From: Dasypus novemcinctus
Taxonomy: Eukaryota > Chordata > Mammalia > Cingulata > Dasypodidae
DNA: 64,000 nucleotides
Direction: 5' to 3'
Assembly (NCBI RefSeq): GCF_030445035.2
Contig: NC_080702.1
Coordinates: 16,376,029 to 16,440,028, forward strand
The number at the start of each line of letters is the position of its first letter. Position 1 is the first letter of the stretch. Made by a program: the position numbers and the translations under genes. Of the stretch, positions 1 to 11,338 are shown in pieces. The notes under the pieces were generated by a model. It was not told the origin of the DNA, ran no database searches, and saw only the letters and a list, made by a program, of their open reading frames with translations.

Positions 1-298
1 TTGATGCATAATGTCTCTAAATACAGAGAACTTGAATATGTAGTGTTGGAATTTTTTAACATTATATATTACAAGTAACTGTCTTTTTAGTTGCATGACT
101 CTTCAGAATTTTTTTTCTGTAATTCTATCATTGTTTTTATGGAGGTAATTGTATTTGTTTATTTAACTTTCTTTCAATTCTTTGAAAACTAATACAGGTT
201 GAACATACTTTGCCTAGATAATACTTTTAAAAATACTTTTTATTTCCTTTTCAAAGACACATAGATCACACAAAACGTTACATTAAAAAATATAGGAG

Positions 299-721
299 GG
301 GGAAGTAGCTGTGGCTTGCTTAAACAGTTGGGCTCCCGTCTACCATATGGGGGCCCTGTGTGGGCATCCCGGGGCCTTCTTGTTAAAACAGGCTTGCTGG
401 CAAGCTGGGATGTGCTGCCAGTCCGGGTGCCGCAGCGTGCTGCCCAGCCCGCATGGCCACGGAGTGCCACTGGCCCCCAAGCGCCACAGAGAGCTGACTT
501 AGCAAGGTGACACAAGAAAAAGGGAGACAAGCAAAAAACCAAAAAACCAAAACACAGAAGAACTTGCAGCGAATGGACAGAGAGGAGACAGCAAACAAGC
601 CACAATGGAAGGGGAATAAATAATTTAAAAAAACACACATTAAATACCGACCCAGAAGTACACACTGTGAATGGACACAGAGCAGACAGCTCACAAAATG
701 CTACGGGGGGTGGAGATTAAA
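299..721 (+). mobile_element. DAS-type tRNA-derived SINE with a duplicated tail region
   Basis: The plus strand starts with a tRNA-like head (gggaagtagctgtggcttg, then the 'ctcccgtctaccatatggg' anticodon-arm region and a degenerate B box). The body follows, with 'aagcgccacagagagctgac' and 'gcagcgaatggacagagag'. A second body tail (about 655-712, 'gtgaatggacacagagcag') follows the first, so the 3' part is present twice. It sits inside the 3'UTR of a minus-strand L1. Imperfect 'acatta' sequences on both sides suggest a target duplication, but it is degraded. Confidence 0.8.
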
Positions 722-1410
722 AAAATACATTATTCTAAAAAGACAAAATAGGTTCCCAGATGCCCCACTCCCCACTCCCCCCACCTTTCCCACATAAAGA
801 GGTTCTTTCATTAGAGTGGTACATGCATTGCATTTGATGGATACATTTTGAAGCACTGCCAAACAGCATGGACTATTATTTAGAGTAGTTTACACTCTCT
901 TCCAACCCATTCAGTGGGTTATGGCAGGATACATAATGTCCTGCATCTGTCCCTGCAATATCATTCAGGACATCTCCAAGTCTCAAAAATACCCCTGAGT
1001 CCAGTCAGTGACATAATTGCTTCCGTTGCTAGAGTCACAATAATTCTATAGTAGAATATCAGTTCCATTCTAGTCCATATTTTATTCCTCTATCCTGAGG
1101 ACCCTGGGATGGCGATGCCAAGTCCTTCTCTTGATTGAGAAGGGGCTTCTTTCCCACGTGGCTGGTGGATGTGACTCTCATGACCGCAGCTGTAGGCTCT
1201 CTTGGTTCCTTGGTGTGGTGGTTGTCCATCCTCACCTCCGTTTCAACTGATCTGGATAATTCCAATGAACTGGAGTATAGGTGCTGCAACACCACAGAGG
1301 CTGAGGGCCCAGCTGGCACGTGGGCAGCCCAGAAATCCAAGTCTCCTGTGCATACTGCAATCCCAGCACCAATCACAGGTTCAGAAGAGGCAGTGTAGAA
1401 AGTGACATTT

Positions 1411-1777
1411 TTTTTTTTTTAAATTTTATTTATTTAATTCCCCTCCCCTCCCCCGGTTGTCTGTTTTCTGTGTCTTTTTGCTGCGTCTTGTTTCTTTGTC
1501 CACTTCTGTTGTCGTCAGCAGCACGGGAAGTGTGGGCGGCGCCATTCCTCGGCAGGCTGCTCCCTCCTTCGCGCTGGGCGGCTCTCCTTATGGGTGCACT
1601 CCTTGCGCGTGGGGCTCCCCTACGCGGGGGACACCCCTGTGTAGCACGGCACTCCTTGCGCACATCAGCACTGCGCTTGGGCCAGCTCCACACGGGTCAA
1701 GGAGGCCCGGGACTTGAACCGCGGACCTCCCATGTGGTAGACGGACGCCCTAACCACTGGGCCCAAGTCCGTTTCCC
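1411..1777 (-). mobile_element. DAS-type SINE with perfect 13-bp target duplication
   Basis: It has a T-rich tail at the left, a 'ccctcccccggttgtctg' body and a tRNA-like head at the right ('gtagacggacgccctaacc' and 'gggcccaagtccgtttccc'). The 13-bp direct repeat gaaagtgacattt flanks it exactly at 1398-1410 and 1778-1790. This fixes the insertion into the 3'UTR of the surrounding L1. The minus-strand A and B box sequences are both readable. High CpG content suggests a relatively young copy. Confidence 0.92.
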
Positions 1778-2079
1778 GAAAGTGACATTTGAATCCAACA
1801 TCATCACACTTAGGAGTACAATTCCAAATTAGGGCCCACCATTAAGGCACTGATCTCTTGAGCTATCTGTGATGACCGTAGGACCAGGGTGTCTTCATAG
1901 CCCTTAAGAGCACTACTACCTGGGGTTGTCTAGTATCATCTTTGGCTCTCTATGAGATCCTGCTGAGACATGCATAAGCACGACCCCTCTGATGACCTCA
2001 CAACTCAGTTTGAAGCCTCTTAGGTCTCTCATTCTATCTTCCAGACTCTAGCTCTCTGAGTCGGCTCAGTTTGCTTAAG

Positions 2080-2969
2080 TCATATCAGAGAGATCATGTA
2101 ATATTTGTCCTTTAATACTTGCCTTGCTTCACTCAACATAAGGTTCTCAAGATTAATCCATGTTATCCTGTGTTTCTGTACTGTATTCGTTCTTAGAGCT
2201 AAGAAGCATTCCTTTGTATGTGTATACCATATTTTGTTTATGCACTCATTTGTTGAGGGGCATTTAGGTTGATTCCAACTTTTGGCAATAGTGAATAATG
2301 CTCCCATGAAACATTGGTGTGTATATATCTGTTGATATCCTTGTTTCCAATTCTTCTAGTTATATACCCAGCTGTGGAATGCTGGGTCACATGGCAGATC
2401 TGTAGTTAGTTTTTTGAAGAACAGCCAATCTTTCCTCCACAGTGGATGGATCATTCTACATTCCCACTGTGAGTGGATGAGGGTTCCCATTCCTCCACAT
2501 CCTCTCCAACACTTGTAGTCCTCTGGCCTTTAATAGCCATCAGTATATTGGGTCTAAGATGGTGTCTCATTGTAGTTTTGATCTCTTATAGTTAGTGATG
2601 TTGAGCATCTTTTCATGCACTCTTTAGTCATTTGTATTCCTTCTTTGGAGAAGTTCTGTTCAAATCTCTTGTCCTTTTTAAAAATGGGTTGTTTGTTTTC
2701 TTATTTTTGAGATAAAAGATTTCTTCACGTATGCTAGATATTAGGCTCCTATCAGATATATGGTTACCAAATATTTTCTTTTATTGGATAGGCAGTCTTT
2801 TCACTTTCTTGACAGACTCCTTTGAGGTGCAAAAGGTTTTAATTTTGAGGACTTCCCTTTTATCTATTTTTTCTTTTTCTGCTCCTGCTTTGAGTGTGAT
2901 GTTCATGAACGGATTTCCTGTTACAAGTCCCTGTAGATGTTTCCTTACATTATCTTCCAAGGTGTTCAT
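2080..2969 (-). pseudogene. L1 ORF2 C-terminal remnant
   Basis: Two minus-strand frames read as the C-terminal end of the L1 ORF2 protein. One contains 'LFTIAKSWNQPKCPSTNE' and ends in 'LKDKYYMISLI'. The other, upstream, contains 'VLKIKTFCTSKESVKKVK'. The same landmarks occur in the intact copy at 61906-62737. The frames are separated by stops and shifts, so no functional protein is expected. The reverse transcriptase catalytic region is not preserved as an open frame. Confidence 0.85.
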
Positions 2970-3679
2970 GGTCTTGGCTTTTGTATTTAGAGCTTTGATT
3001 CATCGTGAGTTGATTTTTTAGTAAGGTTTGAAATGGTGTTGTCCTCTCAGTCTTTTGCATATGGATATCCAGTTTTCCACCCACCAATTTTTGAAGAGGT
3101 CGTTCTCCCTCAGTTGAGTGGGCTTGGTGTCCTTGTCGAATACCAGGTGACTCTATGTGAGGATCTGTATAAGAACTCTAAATTCAGCTCCATTGGTCAG
3201 TATGTCTATCCTTGTGAGAATACCATGCAATTTTTGACCCCTGTTGCTTTATAGTATGTTTTAAAGTCAGGTAATGTGAGTCCTCTGATTTGATTTTCCT
3301 TTTTCAATAAGCCTTTTACTGTTCTGGGCCTTTTGCCCTTCCAAATACATTTCATAGGTAGTTTTTTCAATTCAGTAAAAAATGCCGTTTTGATTTTTAT
3401 TGGGATTGCGTTGTCTGTAGTTTAGTTTGTGTAGGATAGCCATGCTAATGATATTTATTCTTCCTTTCCATGAACAGGAAATATTCTTCCATTTATTTAC
3501 GTCGTCTTTGATTTCCTTGAACAGTGTTGTGTAGTTTTCTGTGTACGTCATTTACAGCTCTAGTTAAAGTTATTCCGATATATGCGATTTTTAAAATTTA
3601 CTATTTTAAATCATAGTTTTTTTTCTTCATTTCCTCCTCAGATTGGTCATTACTGGTGTCCATAACTGTTGTGATTTTT

Positions 3680-4440
3680 GCACAGGTGGTGTCCCGCGGG
3701 CAGGTTCCACAGTACCATGACTGGGCGCCTGGCGCTGTCCGTCAAGGGTAGGGCCGCGCTCTCTTAGGGGCGTGGCTTCCTGGAGCGGGGCGGGGCCTCA
3801 TTGGCCCAGGCGCAGGCGCAGAAGCTCCGCCCCTTAAGTCCCGCCCAGTCCACGTTGGTGGGGCTCCTCTAAGAGCTCGCGGTGTTTGGGGAGCGCACGA
3901 GGTCCTGCTGGCGTGTTCCGGGGGTGCCCCCCGGGACCCCGAGGGCAGGAGGGACGTGTTGTCAGCCGGCGTGTGGGGCTGCAGGAGCGCTTAAGGGCCC
4001 CGCCTGTGTTCCCACCCACGGTAGCGGTAAGTTTGGGGACCCGACTTGGCGTCGGGGCGGGGCGCAGGCGGGCGGGGACCCCCAGAGGCGCGGAAAAGCG
4101 GGCGAGCGAGCCTCCCCTTGCTGCGTCGAGGGGGCGCCCGTGCCGCGCCCCCTCAAGTTCCTGCTGGCTCGCCTGCGGGGCGCGGGGGGCGGAAAGTTGT
4201 CCGCAGCGCCCGGGTCCTGCGCGGTCTCAGGGCCTGTTGGGTCGCAGGGCCGCGCTGGGTGGGGGGGGGGGGGGTGGTGGTGTCGCTGCTTCCAGGGACG
4301 GGGGCGCGGTTCAGGGTGCAGTCGGGGGTCCCAGCCTAGCCTGGCTGGCCTGTGGCGCGGGGCGCCGTGTCAGAATAAGGGTCCCCTGGCCCACGGGAAG
4401 GGTGGCCCGCCCCACCCCCGCCCTCCTTCCTGCCCCCCCC
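3680..4440 (+). promoter_or_regulatory. CpG island, candidate promoter and untranslated first exon
   Basis: An abrupt rise in G+C and CpG density occurs here, with none of the repeat signatures that dominate the window. Visible motifs are Sp1-type 'ggggcggggcc' near 3787, an inverted CCAAT box ('cattggcccagg', about 3799), repeated 'aggcgcaggcgcag' (NRF1-like) and 'ctccgcccctt'. A consensus splice donor follows at 4027 on the plus strand. There is no TATA box. This architecture is typical of TATA-less housekeeping or zinc-finger-gene promoters. The gene cannot be named because no recognisable coding exon follows in the window. It could also be an orphan or retrocopied promoter. Strand is inferred from the splice donor. 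Confidence 0.6.
4021..4032 (+). other. Candidate 5' splice site
   Basis: The sequence gtagcg|gtaagt matches the donor consensus (GTAAGT) and lies at the downstream side of the CpG island, where a first exon would end (exon end 4026, GT at 4027-4028). No transcript evidence is available. A donor of this quality occurs by chance fairly often. Confidence 0.4.
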
Positions 4441-5960
4441 CCCCCACGGACCCTCCTAATCCCCTCCTCCTGTCCTTCCCATGGCCCCTCCTACAACCCC
4501 TTCCCCCACTGTTCTTTCTCTCCGAGAAGGTCCCTGTTCTCCCAAGGTCCCTCCTTCCCTTCAGGGTCCCTTCCCCCTGAGACCGTCTTGCCTTCCCCAT
4601 GGTCCCTCCTCACCCCCAAAGCCTCTCCTGTCCCCTCCAAGGTCCCTCCTCTTCCCCCCACAGGTTCTCCTGTTCCTGGATGGTCCCTCCTGCTCTGTCA
4701 TGCTACTTCCACCCCTACAGTTCCTCCTGTCACCCCCACTGTTCCTCTTGTCCTCCCCCCCTAAGGTCCTAGTCGCTCAGAGGTCCCGTCCTCCCCCCCC
4801 TATGGTCCTTCCTCCCCCTTCCCTCCGGCCTCCCAGGCTCCCTTCACCCTCATGGTCACTCCCACCTCCCCAAGGTCCCTTCCCACCAAGGTCTTTCCTC
4901 ACCCTCGAGGTCTTTCCTGCCCCTTCCAAGTTCCTCCTCCACCCTACCTTTCCTCCTCCCCTCAGTTCCTCCTGCTTCCCCAGGGTCCCTCCTGCCCCTC
5001 TACCATCTCTCCTCTTGCCTCATGGTCCCTCCTTCCCCTCATGGCTCCCCCCCCATTGTCCCATCTGCCCCCCACAGTTCCTTCGCTCCCCAAAGTTCCT
5101 CCTGTCCTCTCCACATCCCTTTTGTCCCCCCCCCCCAGTCCCTCTTACTCCCCCCAAGATCCTTCCTGTTCTGCCAGGCTTCTTGCACCCCCACAGTTCC
5201 TCCCACCTCCCTAGGTCCCTCCCTCCCCCCCATGGTCTCTCCTCGCCCCAAAGTCCCTCCTCCAGCCAACATTCCCTCCCACCAAGGACCCTCCTGCCAC
5301 CCCATGGTCTCTTCTCCCCCCCCCACCAACCCCACAGTATCTCCAACCCCTCAAAGTCCCTCTTTTCCCCCCACCAGTACCACCTACTCTGCTGCAGTCC
5401 CTTTATTCCCACAGTTCCTCTCGCCTCCCATGGATCCTCCCCCTCAAGGTCCTCCTTCCACCTCCATGCTCCCTCCTTCCCCCTAGTGCTCCCTTCCCCC
5501 AGTGCTCCCTCCTCTCCCCCCATGCTCCCTCTTACACCCCACGGCCCCTCCTGCCCACCCATGACCTCTCCACACCATGGTTCCCCGCCCCCTCCCGCCC
5601 CCCATGCTCTCTCCACTCTCCCATTCACTCCTGCCTCCCCACAGTCCCTCCCCTCCATGGTCCCTCTTCTTGCCCAGTGCCCCTCTCCCCTTCCAAAGTC
5701 CCTCTCCCTCTCCTGTGGTTTCCCTCCTCCATGATTCCCCCTGATTACCCTGCCCATGGTCTCCCCGCAAAGTATGTCCCTCCACATTCCTCCTGCCTCC
5801 CCTTGGTCTCTCCTGCCCCCCACAGCCCTTCCAGCCACCCCATGACCCCTCCTCCCCTCCATGGTCCCTGCTCCCCTCCATGGTCCCTTCTCCCCCTCCA
5901 CAGTGCCCCTTCCCTCCCTGAGTTCCCATGGTCACCCCTTTGCCCCTCCCTCCGCCCTCC
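4430..5960. repeat. C/T-rich minisatellite (polypyrimidine on plus strand)
   Basis: About 1.5 kb are built of diverged copies of short units such as 'ccatggtccctcctccccc' and 'aaggtccctcctgcccc', with a unit near 15-17 bp and a doubled unit near 30 bp. The plus strand is almost pure pyrimidine with interspersed 'catggt' or 'aaggt' steps. The minus strand is correspondingly G/A-rich with many G runs. Because stop codons are rare in this composition, long open frames occur in several frames on both strands (4481-5734 plus, 5020-5901 minus). They are low-complexity and should not be read as genes. Confidence 0.85.
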
Positions 5961-7074
5961 TGACCCTCCCAAGTGCCTGGGTCCTTCCCCTTTCAGCGAC
6001 CCCTTTGCAGGTCCTACACTTCAAATTTCCTCTGGAGCCAGGCAGAACCTGCTTGGCTTTCTTCTGCACCTGGGAAGTTAAGGCTCAGGGCCTGGCCTGC
6101 AGCAGCTGGCTCTTAAAGGGGTTACTGCTGAGGAGAATTGATCGCTCCCAGGGGAAGGGCTCCTGGGAAGGCTCAGGGGGAGGCATGACTGACACCTGGT
6201 GTGTGCCTTCAGGGAGCCCAGTGAATGGGGACCCCTCCTGGGAGGGGCCTCTGGGTGCAGGTTTGTGTCCAGCCTGGGAGTTTTGCAGGGATCACACCAG
6301 TTTGCAACTAAAAGTGTGTATCCTTCCCCAGTGGTCTGCAGGTGTGGGCCCCTCCTCCTCTTAGGCACTTGCATTCTTTGGTCAAAGCCCTGGTGGGTCA
6401 CTTGAACCTTTAATTGTGTGTCTTTCCTGTTTTACTCCTTTCTGCTCTCTGAGATTCCACAGGGCAGGTGAGGTCTGGGTTCTAGGGGCCCGCTCCGACT
6501 GTGTCCCCTCCTGGCTGTGGCTGCACTAGAAGGCCTGGGACAGCTTCAGCCTTGGCTTCCCTCAGAGCTCCCCATGGTCCCAGGGACACTCTTTTCCTTT
6601 TGGTAGTGGTTACAGCTTTTCTTAAAAGTTTGATTTCTTGGAGTCATGCTGGGTGGAAATGGTTCGTGAACTCTTGCTAAGGGTGTAGCTTGGTAGGGCT
6701 GGAGGAGGGCAGCTGGCCAGTGGGGCCACTGGATTTGGGTGCCTGCTAGGACCCTCTGCACAGACTGGGAAAGGGCGCCTGCTGGTCAGGCCACCTGCCC
6801 GAGGCTGCTGAGGGAGCCCAGGGGTGTCCTTGACAGGGAGGTGACTGGGTGACTTGGGGACACCATTCTTGCCCTTCTTTGTCTGCCAAGAGCAGTCACC
6901 CAGCTGGCCTTAAAGGAGCCAGGCTGCAGAGGAAGCCTCAGTGTTTACTGTTCTCAGCCTCTTAGAAGAGTTGTTCCCATTCTAGGGGAGCAGTTGAGGG
7001 CTGTGGAGCAGCTGGTCTTAGAACAGATGGGCTGGACCTTCTCAACCCCCGAGCCCTTCTTTTGTCCCCTGCAG
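5961..7074 (+). other. Non-repetitive sequence between minisatellite and candidate exon
   Basis: Moderate G+C, no SINE or L1 signature and no convincing coding frame. If the CpG island drives a plus-strand transcript, this would be intronic. It ends in a good polypyrimidine tract plus acceptor (cttcttttgtcccctgcag, AG at 7073-7074). Confidence 0.4.
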
Positions 7075-7214
7075 TTCCCCCTGAACTTCTGCAGGTGGTT
7101 TTCACAGGGTTGCCACCCTGGAAGGGGGAAAGCCAGGCAGGGCTACTGGGTGCCCTGTCACTTCCATGCAGATGACCACACTGTTCTCCCAATGCACTGT
7201 CACTCAGCAGTCCC
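7075..7214 (+). other. Candidate internal exon (strong acceptor and donor)
   Basis: A 140-bp segment is bounded by a textbook acceptor (tttgtcccctgcag) and a donor (tccc|gtaagt, GT at 7215-7216). It is the only place in the window outside repeats where both splice signals frame a short exon on the strand suggested by the upstream CpG island. It contains an in-frame ATG near 7168 with an open frame to the donor, which could be a translation start, but the peptide is not recognised. Function is unknown. It may be a non-coding exon or a chance pairing of signals. Confidence 0.3.
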
Positions 7215-7319
7215 GTAAGTATGACGAGGAAGAATATGATGCTACCATCAGTGGGGAAATTCAGGAAGGTTTTATACCAGAACCTTAGCAATGAAATCTT
7301 TGGATGAGGATTAACAGTC

Positions 7320-8700
7320 CTTTTTTTTTTTTTTCTTAAACAAAATAATTTAATGATATATGTGTATATTTTTAACAAATCAGTTTTATTGATACTTATT
7401 AATAAAGCATACAATTCTTTCAATGTATACCATGCATGGTATTTGGTACAATGACATAGATGTGCATTCATTACCTCAGTCATCATTAGAATATTTTCAT
7501 TATTTCAATAATAAGAAAAATAAACTAATAAGACAGTTCTTCAGCCTGTATCTGTTTACCCTGCTAGAAATCACTTCTTTTTCTGGCTGTTCTAGCACAA
7601 TTATTTATGTATTAAGCAGTTTTATTGAGACATATTCACATACCATACCATCTATCCAAAGTGTATAATCAGTGGCTTTTAGTATAATCGCAATATTGTG
7701 CCTTCATCACCGTAAAATTTTTAGGACGTTTTCAGTACTCTGAAAAGAAAAACCCCACGCCCCTTAGCAGTCCTTCCCCAGCCCTCCATAACCGGAAATC
7801 TAACTTCATTTTATAACATATTTACATTTTCTATAAATGGAATCATGCAATATGTAGTACTTTGTGTCAGATTTCTTTCCCTTAGCATAAGTAATATTAA
7901 CATTTTTGTAGTGTTAACATACATTTGTTCAATTTCAAAGAATAGAGTCTTGTATATGCAGTTTTATCCATATTCATATTTCACACATGGTTTTACAATG
8001 CTGAAAAATAACTTTTTGGTTACCCATTCTTTTTTGTTACCTCTTTTCTTGAGTAACAGATCACATGTTAAGGCTCCAATTCTCAACTCTTCAGTGTAAC
8101 CTCACTTTTAAAATTTTAAACCTTATTTTGTAAATTTAATAATTGACTATGTAAGCAATAGTTTCTTAAAAAAGAAAATACTGTTGAATGAAGATATACA
8201 TTTCTAAATTAAATATATTGGATACATATAAATTGTTTTCAGTCATACATTACAATATATTAGGTTCATAGTAATCCAATCCAGTCATATAGTATTTGTC
8301 CTTTTGTGTCTGGCTTGATTCCCTCAACATAATGTCCATTAGATTCATCCATGTTGTTACATACTTTCCGACTTCATTTCTTCTTACTGCTGCATAATGT
8401 TCCATCATGTGAATACCTCAATTTGTGTATCTTTTCATCAGTTGATGGACACCTGGGGTGTTCCCAACTTTTCACAATCGTGAATAATGCTTCTATGAAC
8501 ATCTGTGTGGAGATGTCTGTGTCCCTGCTACAGTTTTTCTGGGTATGTACCCAGTAGTGATAATGCAGCATCATGTGGGAAGTTTATATTCAACTTCTTT
8601 AGGAACCACCAAACAGTCCTCCACAGTGGCTGTATCATTCTACATTCCCACCAACAGTGATTAAGTGTTCTGTCTGTCCACGTCCTCTCCAGTACTTGTG
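7320..8700 (-). mobile_element. L1 fragment: 3'UTR and end of ORF2
   Basis: A T run at 7320-7334 is followed by old-style L1 3'UTR ('agttttattgagacatattcacataccat', about 7620-7650). Minus-strand ORF2 C-terminal pieces follow at about 8374-8700 ('LFTIVKSWEHPRCPSTDE'; 'TLNHCWWECRMIQPLWRTV'). The second matches the cysteine-rich C-terminal motif of L1 ORF2. It is truncated and has several frameshifts. Confidence 0.8.
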
Positions 8701-9650
8701 GTTCTCTTTCTGTGGCAGGGGGAGGATCACTGGAGTGGGATGTCAGTGACAGGGGATAACATGGCAGGAAGCTCACCTGGGCATACATGTAAGGCATGTA
8801 AATTTATGTTCATGGGGCATTGCCATGGTGGATGGAGATTCATAAAGTAACTGAAGGAATATCAAATTGCCATCTAGGGAGCTCTGCCACATTCTCTAAG
8901 ACATCAGCCAGAATCCCCCGAGTACAGGGGCAATGACTAGTGAAGGAGGATGTTCTACTAATGGACACTTGATATTGATGACTGTGCTTATGAACCTTTA
9001 CACCCGAAATCAAAACTTAGCCTAGTATTATAGGGTGTCTAAGAATTGCCTCCTGGGAGCCTCCTTGTTGCTCAAATGTGGCCTCTATCTAAGCCAAACT
9101 CACCATATAAATACATTATCCTTTCGGCCCCCCTGTATGGACATGACTCCAGGGTATGAGACTCCTGGCACGAAGGGATTACTACTAAGCACCAGCTAGC
9201 AGTGCAACTGGAAAAAGACCTTGCCTAAATGGGGAAAAGATAAAGATAAATGAATTTGTGTGGGTAAGATTTCAGAGTGAGGTGAATCGGAGGTCATCCC
9301 GGAGGTAATGTTCATGCATGTATCAGCAGGATCTCTTTGACTGCCAAATAGATTCTACCCCAAACAACTGGGCTCCTGAGGGTTCTGGAGGCATCCAGAC
9401 ACTTGAGTCAGGGTAGATAGCTCAGTAGTTTAGTGCCCTGCCAGTGGTCCCTACTTTGGAATTTATGTTTCCCAGAGTGACAGAATTGGACTCAGATGTG
9501 GTTTCCCTACACATGGCACTTCTGGTCTTCTTTTGAGTCTATAATCAGTACTAAAGTTAGTCCTGTAGAGGCTTGTGTACCCTCCAGGTTGGTTGTGTAC
9601 AGGCCCGGTGGGCTGCTTCCAATGGCGGCGTGGGGGAACGGGAGGGTTGC
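8701..9650 (+). mobile_element. L1 3'UTR fragment in the opposite orientation
   Basis: The plus strand matches, block by block, the plus-strand 3'UTR at 34230-35200. Shared landmarks are 'gatgactgtgcttatgaac', 'ctaagaattgcctcctggg', 'gttgctcaaatgtggcc' and 'gacatgactccagggtatga'. It abuts a minus-strand L1 piece directly at about 8700, so the two L1 fragments are head-to-head. No poly(A) tail is visible at its right end. Confidence 0.7.
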
Positions 9651-9689
9651 CTGAAATTAAATAGTTAAAGATGCAGATCTATTTATGAT

Positions 9690-10095
9690 GTACCACCTTT
9701 TTCTTATCCATGCACCAGCTAGTAGACATTCGTATTTTTTCTAGTTTTGGCTGTCATACAGTTGCCATAGGAATCATTGCACAAACTCAATTTTGTTTGT
9801 CTTGGATAGATTTTTAGACGTGGAGTTAGCAAGAATTATGGTAAGTTTATATTTTTAAGTATCTGACAAAATGTTTCCCAAAGTGGCAGCACCATTTTGC
9901 ATTCTCACCAGACATGTATGAGGGCTCCAGTTTTTCCACATCTTCTTTAACAGTTGGTATTATGTCTCTTGATTTTAACCATTCTAGTATATATAGGCAG
10001 ATTTTAATGTGTGTTTCTCTAGTGATGAAAAGAATCATTCGTTTCTTCTTTGGTAAGTATGTATTCACATTTTTCTCCATTTTTAAGTGCGGTTT
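9690..10095 (-). mobile_element. Old L1 ORF2 C-terminal fragment
   Basis: The minus-strand translation of 9847-10080 has L1 ORF2 C-terminal landmarks ('KCLYILEWLKSRDIIPT'-type and 'GENAKWCCHFGKHF'). It is diverged and short, and is cut off at a T-rich tract at 10100 where another L1 begins. Confidence 0.55.
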
Positions 10096-10967
10096 GCCTT
10101 TTTTTTTTTAAAAAAAAGGCATGCAATTCATCCATAGTGCACAATCAGTGGTCATTGAGGTACAATCACATAGTTATGCTTTGATCACCTCAGTCATCAT
10201 TAGAGCATTTTTATTATCTCAATAATAATAGATGATAAATACAAATAAGAAAATCCATCACCTCTCAGTCTCTCTGTGCTTTTTCTGCTGTCCACAGATC
10301 CCATTTCTAGCTATTTTTGCACAAATACTTTTTTCCTCTATAAATTGATTTATGTTTACATTTTATGTAATGGAATCATACATTATGTTACACAATATAC
10401 TTAGGTCATAGTAATGCAAGCCTCCTGTATTCTTTTTTGTCTGGCTTGCTTCACCATACTGTCCCCTAGGTTCATTCACATTGTCAAATGGTTTATGACT
10501 TTATTTCTTCTTACCACTGCATGAGATTCCATCATGTGAATACATCACCGTTTGTTTCTCCATTTACTGGCTGATGGACACCTGGGTTGTTTCCAGCTTT
10601 GCAATTGTGAATAGCACCACTATGACTGTAGGTGTGCGGATGTTTATTCATGTCACTGCTCTCAGTTCTTCTGGGTGTTTATCCAGTAGTGGTATTGCAG
10701 CATCACGTGGCAAATCTATAGTCACTTCTTTAGGAACTGCCAAACAGTCCTCCACAGTGGCTATACCAATCTGCATTCCTTCTGACAGTGAGTAAGTGTT
10801 TCTACCTTTCCACATCCTCTCCAACACTTGTAGTTCTCTGACTTTTTAATAGTGACCATTCTGATTGCTGTGAGATGATATCTCGTTTTGATTTGCATTT
10901 CCCGGATCATTAATGACGTTGAATATTTTTCCATATATTTTTTTCATTTGTATTTCTTTTTTTTTTA

Positions 10968-11338
10968 AGATTTATTTATTTATTTAACACCCCTCCCCCC
11001 CCCCCCCCCCCCCCCCCGTTGTCTGTTCTCAGTGTCTATTTGCTGCGTCTTGTTTCTCTGTCTGCTTCTGTTGTTGTCTGCGGCACGGGAAGTGTGGGCG
11101 GCGCATTCCTGGGCAGGCTGCACTTTTCTTTTCACGCTGGGCGGCTTTCCTCACGGGCGCACTCCATGCACGTGGGGCTCCCCTATGCAGGGACACCCTT
11201 GCGTGGCACGGCACTCCTTGCGCGCATCAGCACTGCACATGTGCCACCTCCACACGGGTCAAGGAGGCCCGGGGTTTGAACCACGGACCTCCCATGTGGT
11301 AGAACGGACGCCCTAACCACTGGCCAAGTCCGTTTCCC
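10968..11338 (-). mobile_element. DAS-type SINE with a long C homopolymer
   Basis: T-rich tail, body and tRNA-like head (right end 'ggccaagtccgtttccc') are all present. Just inside the tail a run of more than 20 consecutive C (about 10995-11017) replaces the short 'cccctcccc' found in sister copies. Such a tract is prone to sequencing and assembly error or to length polymorphism. The L1 sequence on the two sides is not contiguous, so a deletion may accompany this insertion. Confidence 0.88.

Larger units (their letters stand above)
228..3640 (-). mobile_element. L1 (LINE-1), 3'UTR plus C-terminal part of ORF2, interrupted by two SINEs
   Basis: The left edge is a T-rich tail followed by the recurrent L1 3'-end sequence (cacaaaacgttacatt, then a C-rich 'gccccactccccactcc' tract and the 'gtgggttatggcaggatacataatgtcc' type of 3'UTR seen in several copies in this window). 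The tail lies to the left, so the element reads on the minus strand. From about 2080 rightwards the minus strand reads as the C-terminal part of ORF2, and further right come sequences equivalent to the RT region up to about 3640. It is truncated at its 5' end and broken by frameshifts. Two SINEs interrupt it. The exact right boundary is uncertain because the sequence passes into a CpG island. Confidence 0.85.

Noticed and set aside
3886..4764. 292- and 232-codon frames in the CpG island
   Set aside because: GC-rich sequence is stop-poor, there is no recognisable domain, and they run across the candidate splice donor into the minisatellite.
4481..5734. 417-codon plus-strand open frame and a 293-codon minus-strand frame in the same region
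   Set aside because: Both lie in the C/T-rich minisatellite, are low complexity and overlap on opposite strands. They come from stop-poor composition, not from a gene.
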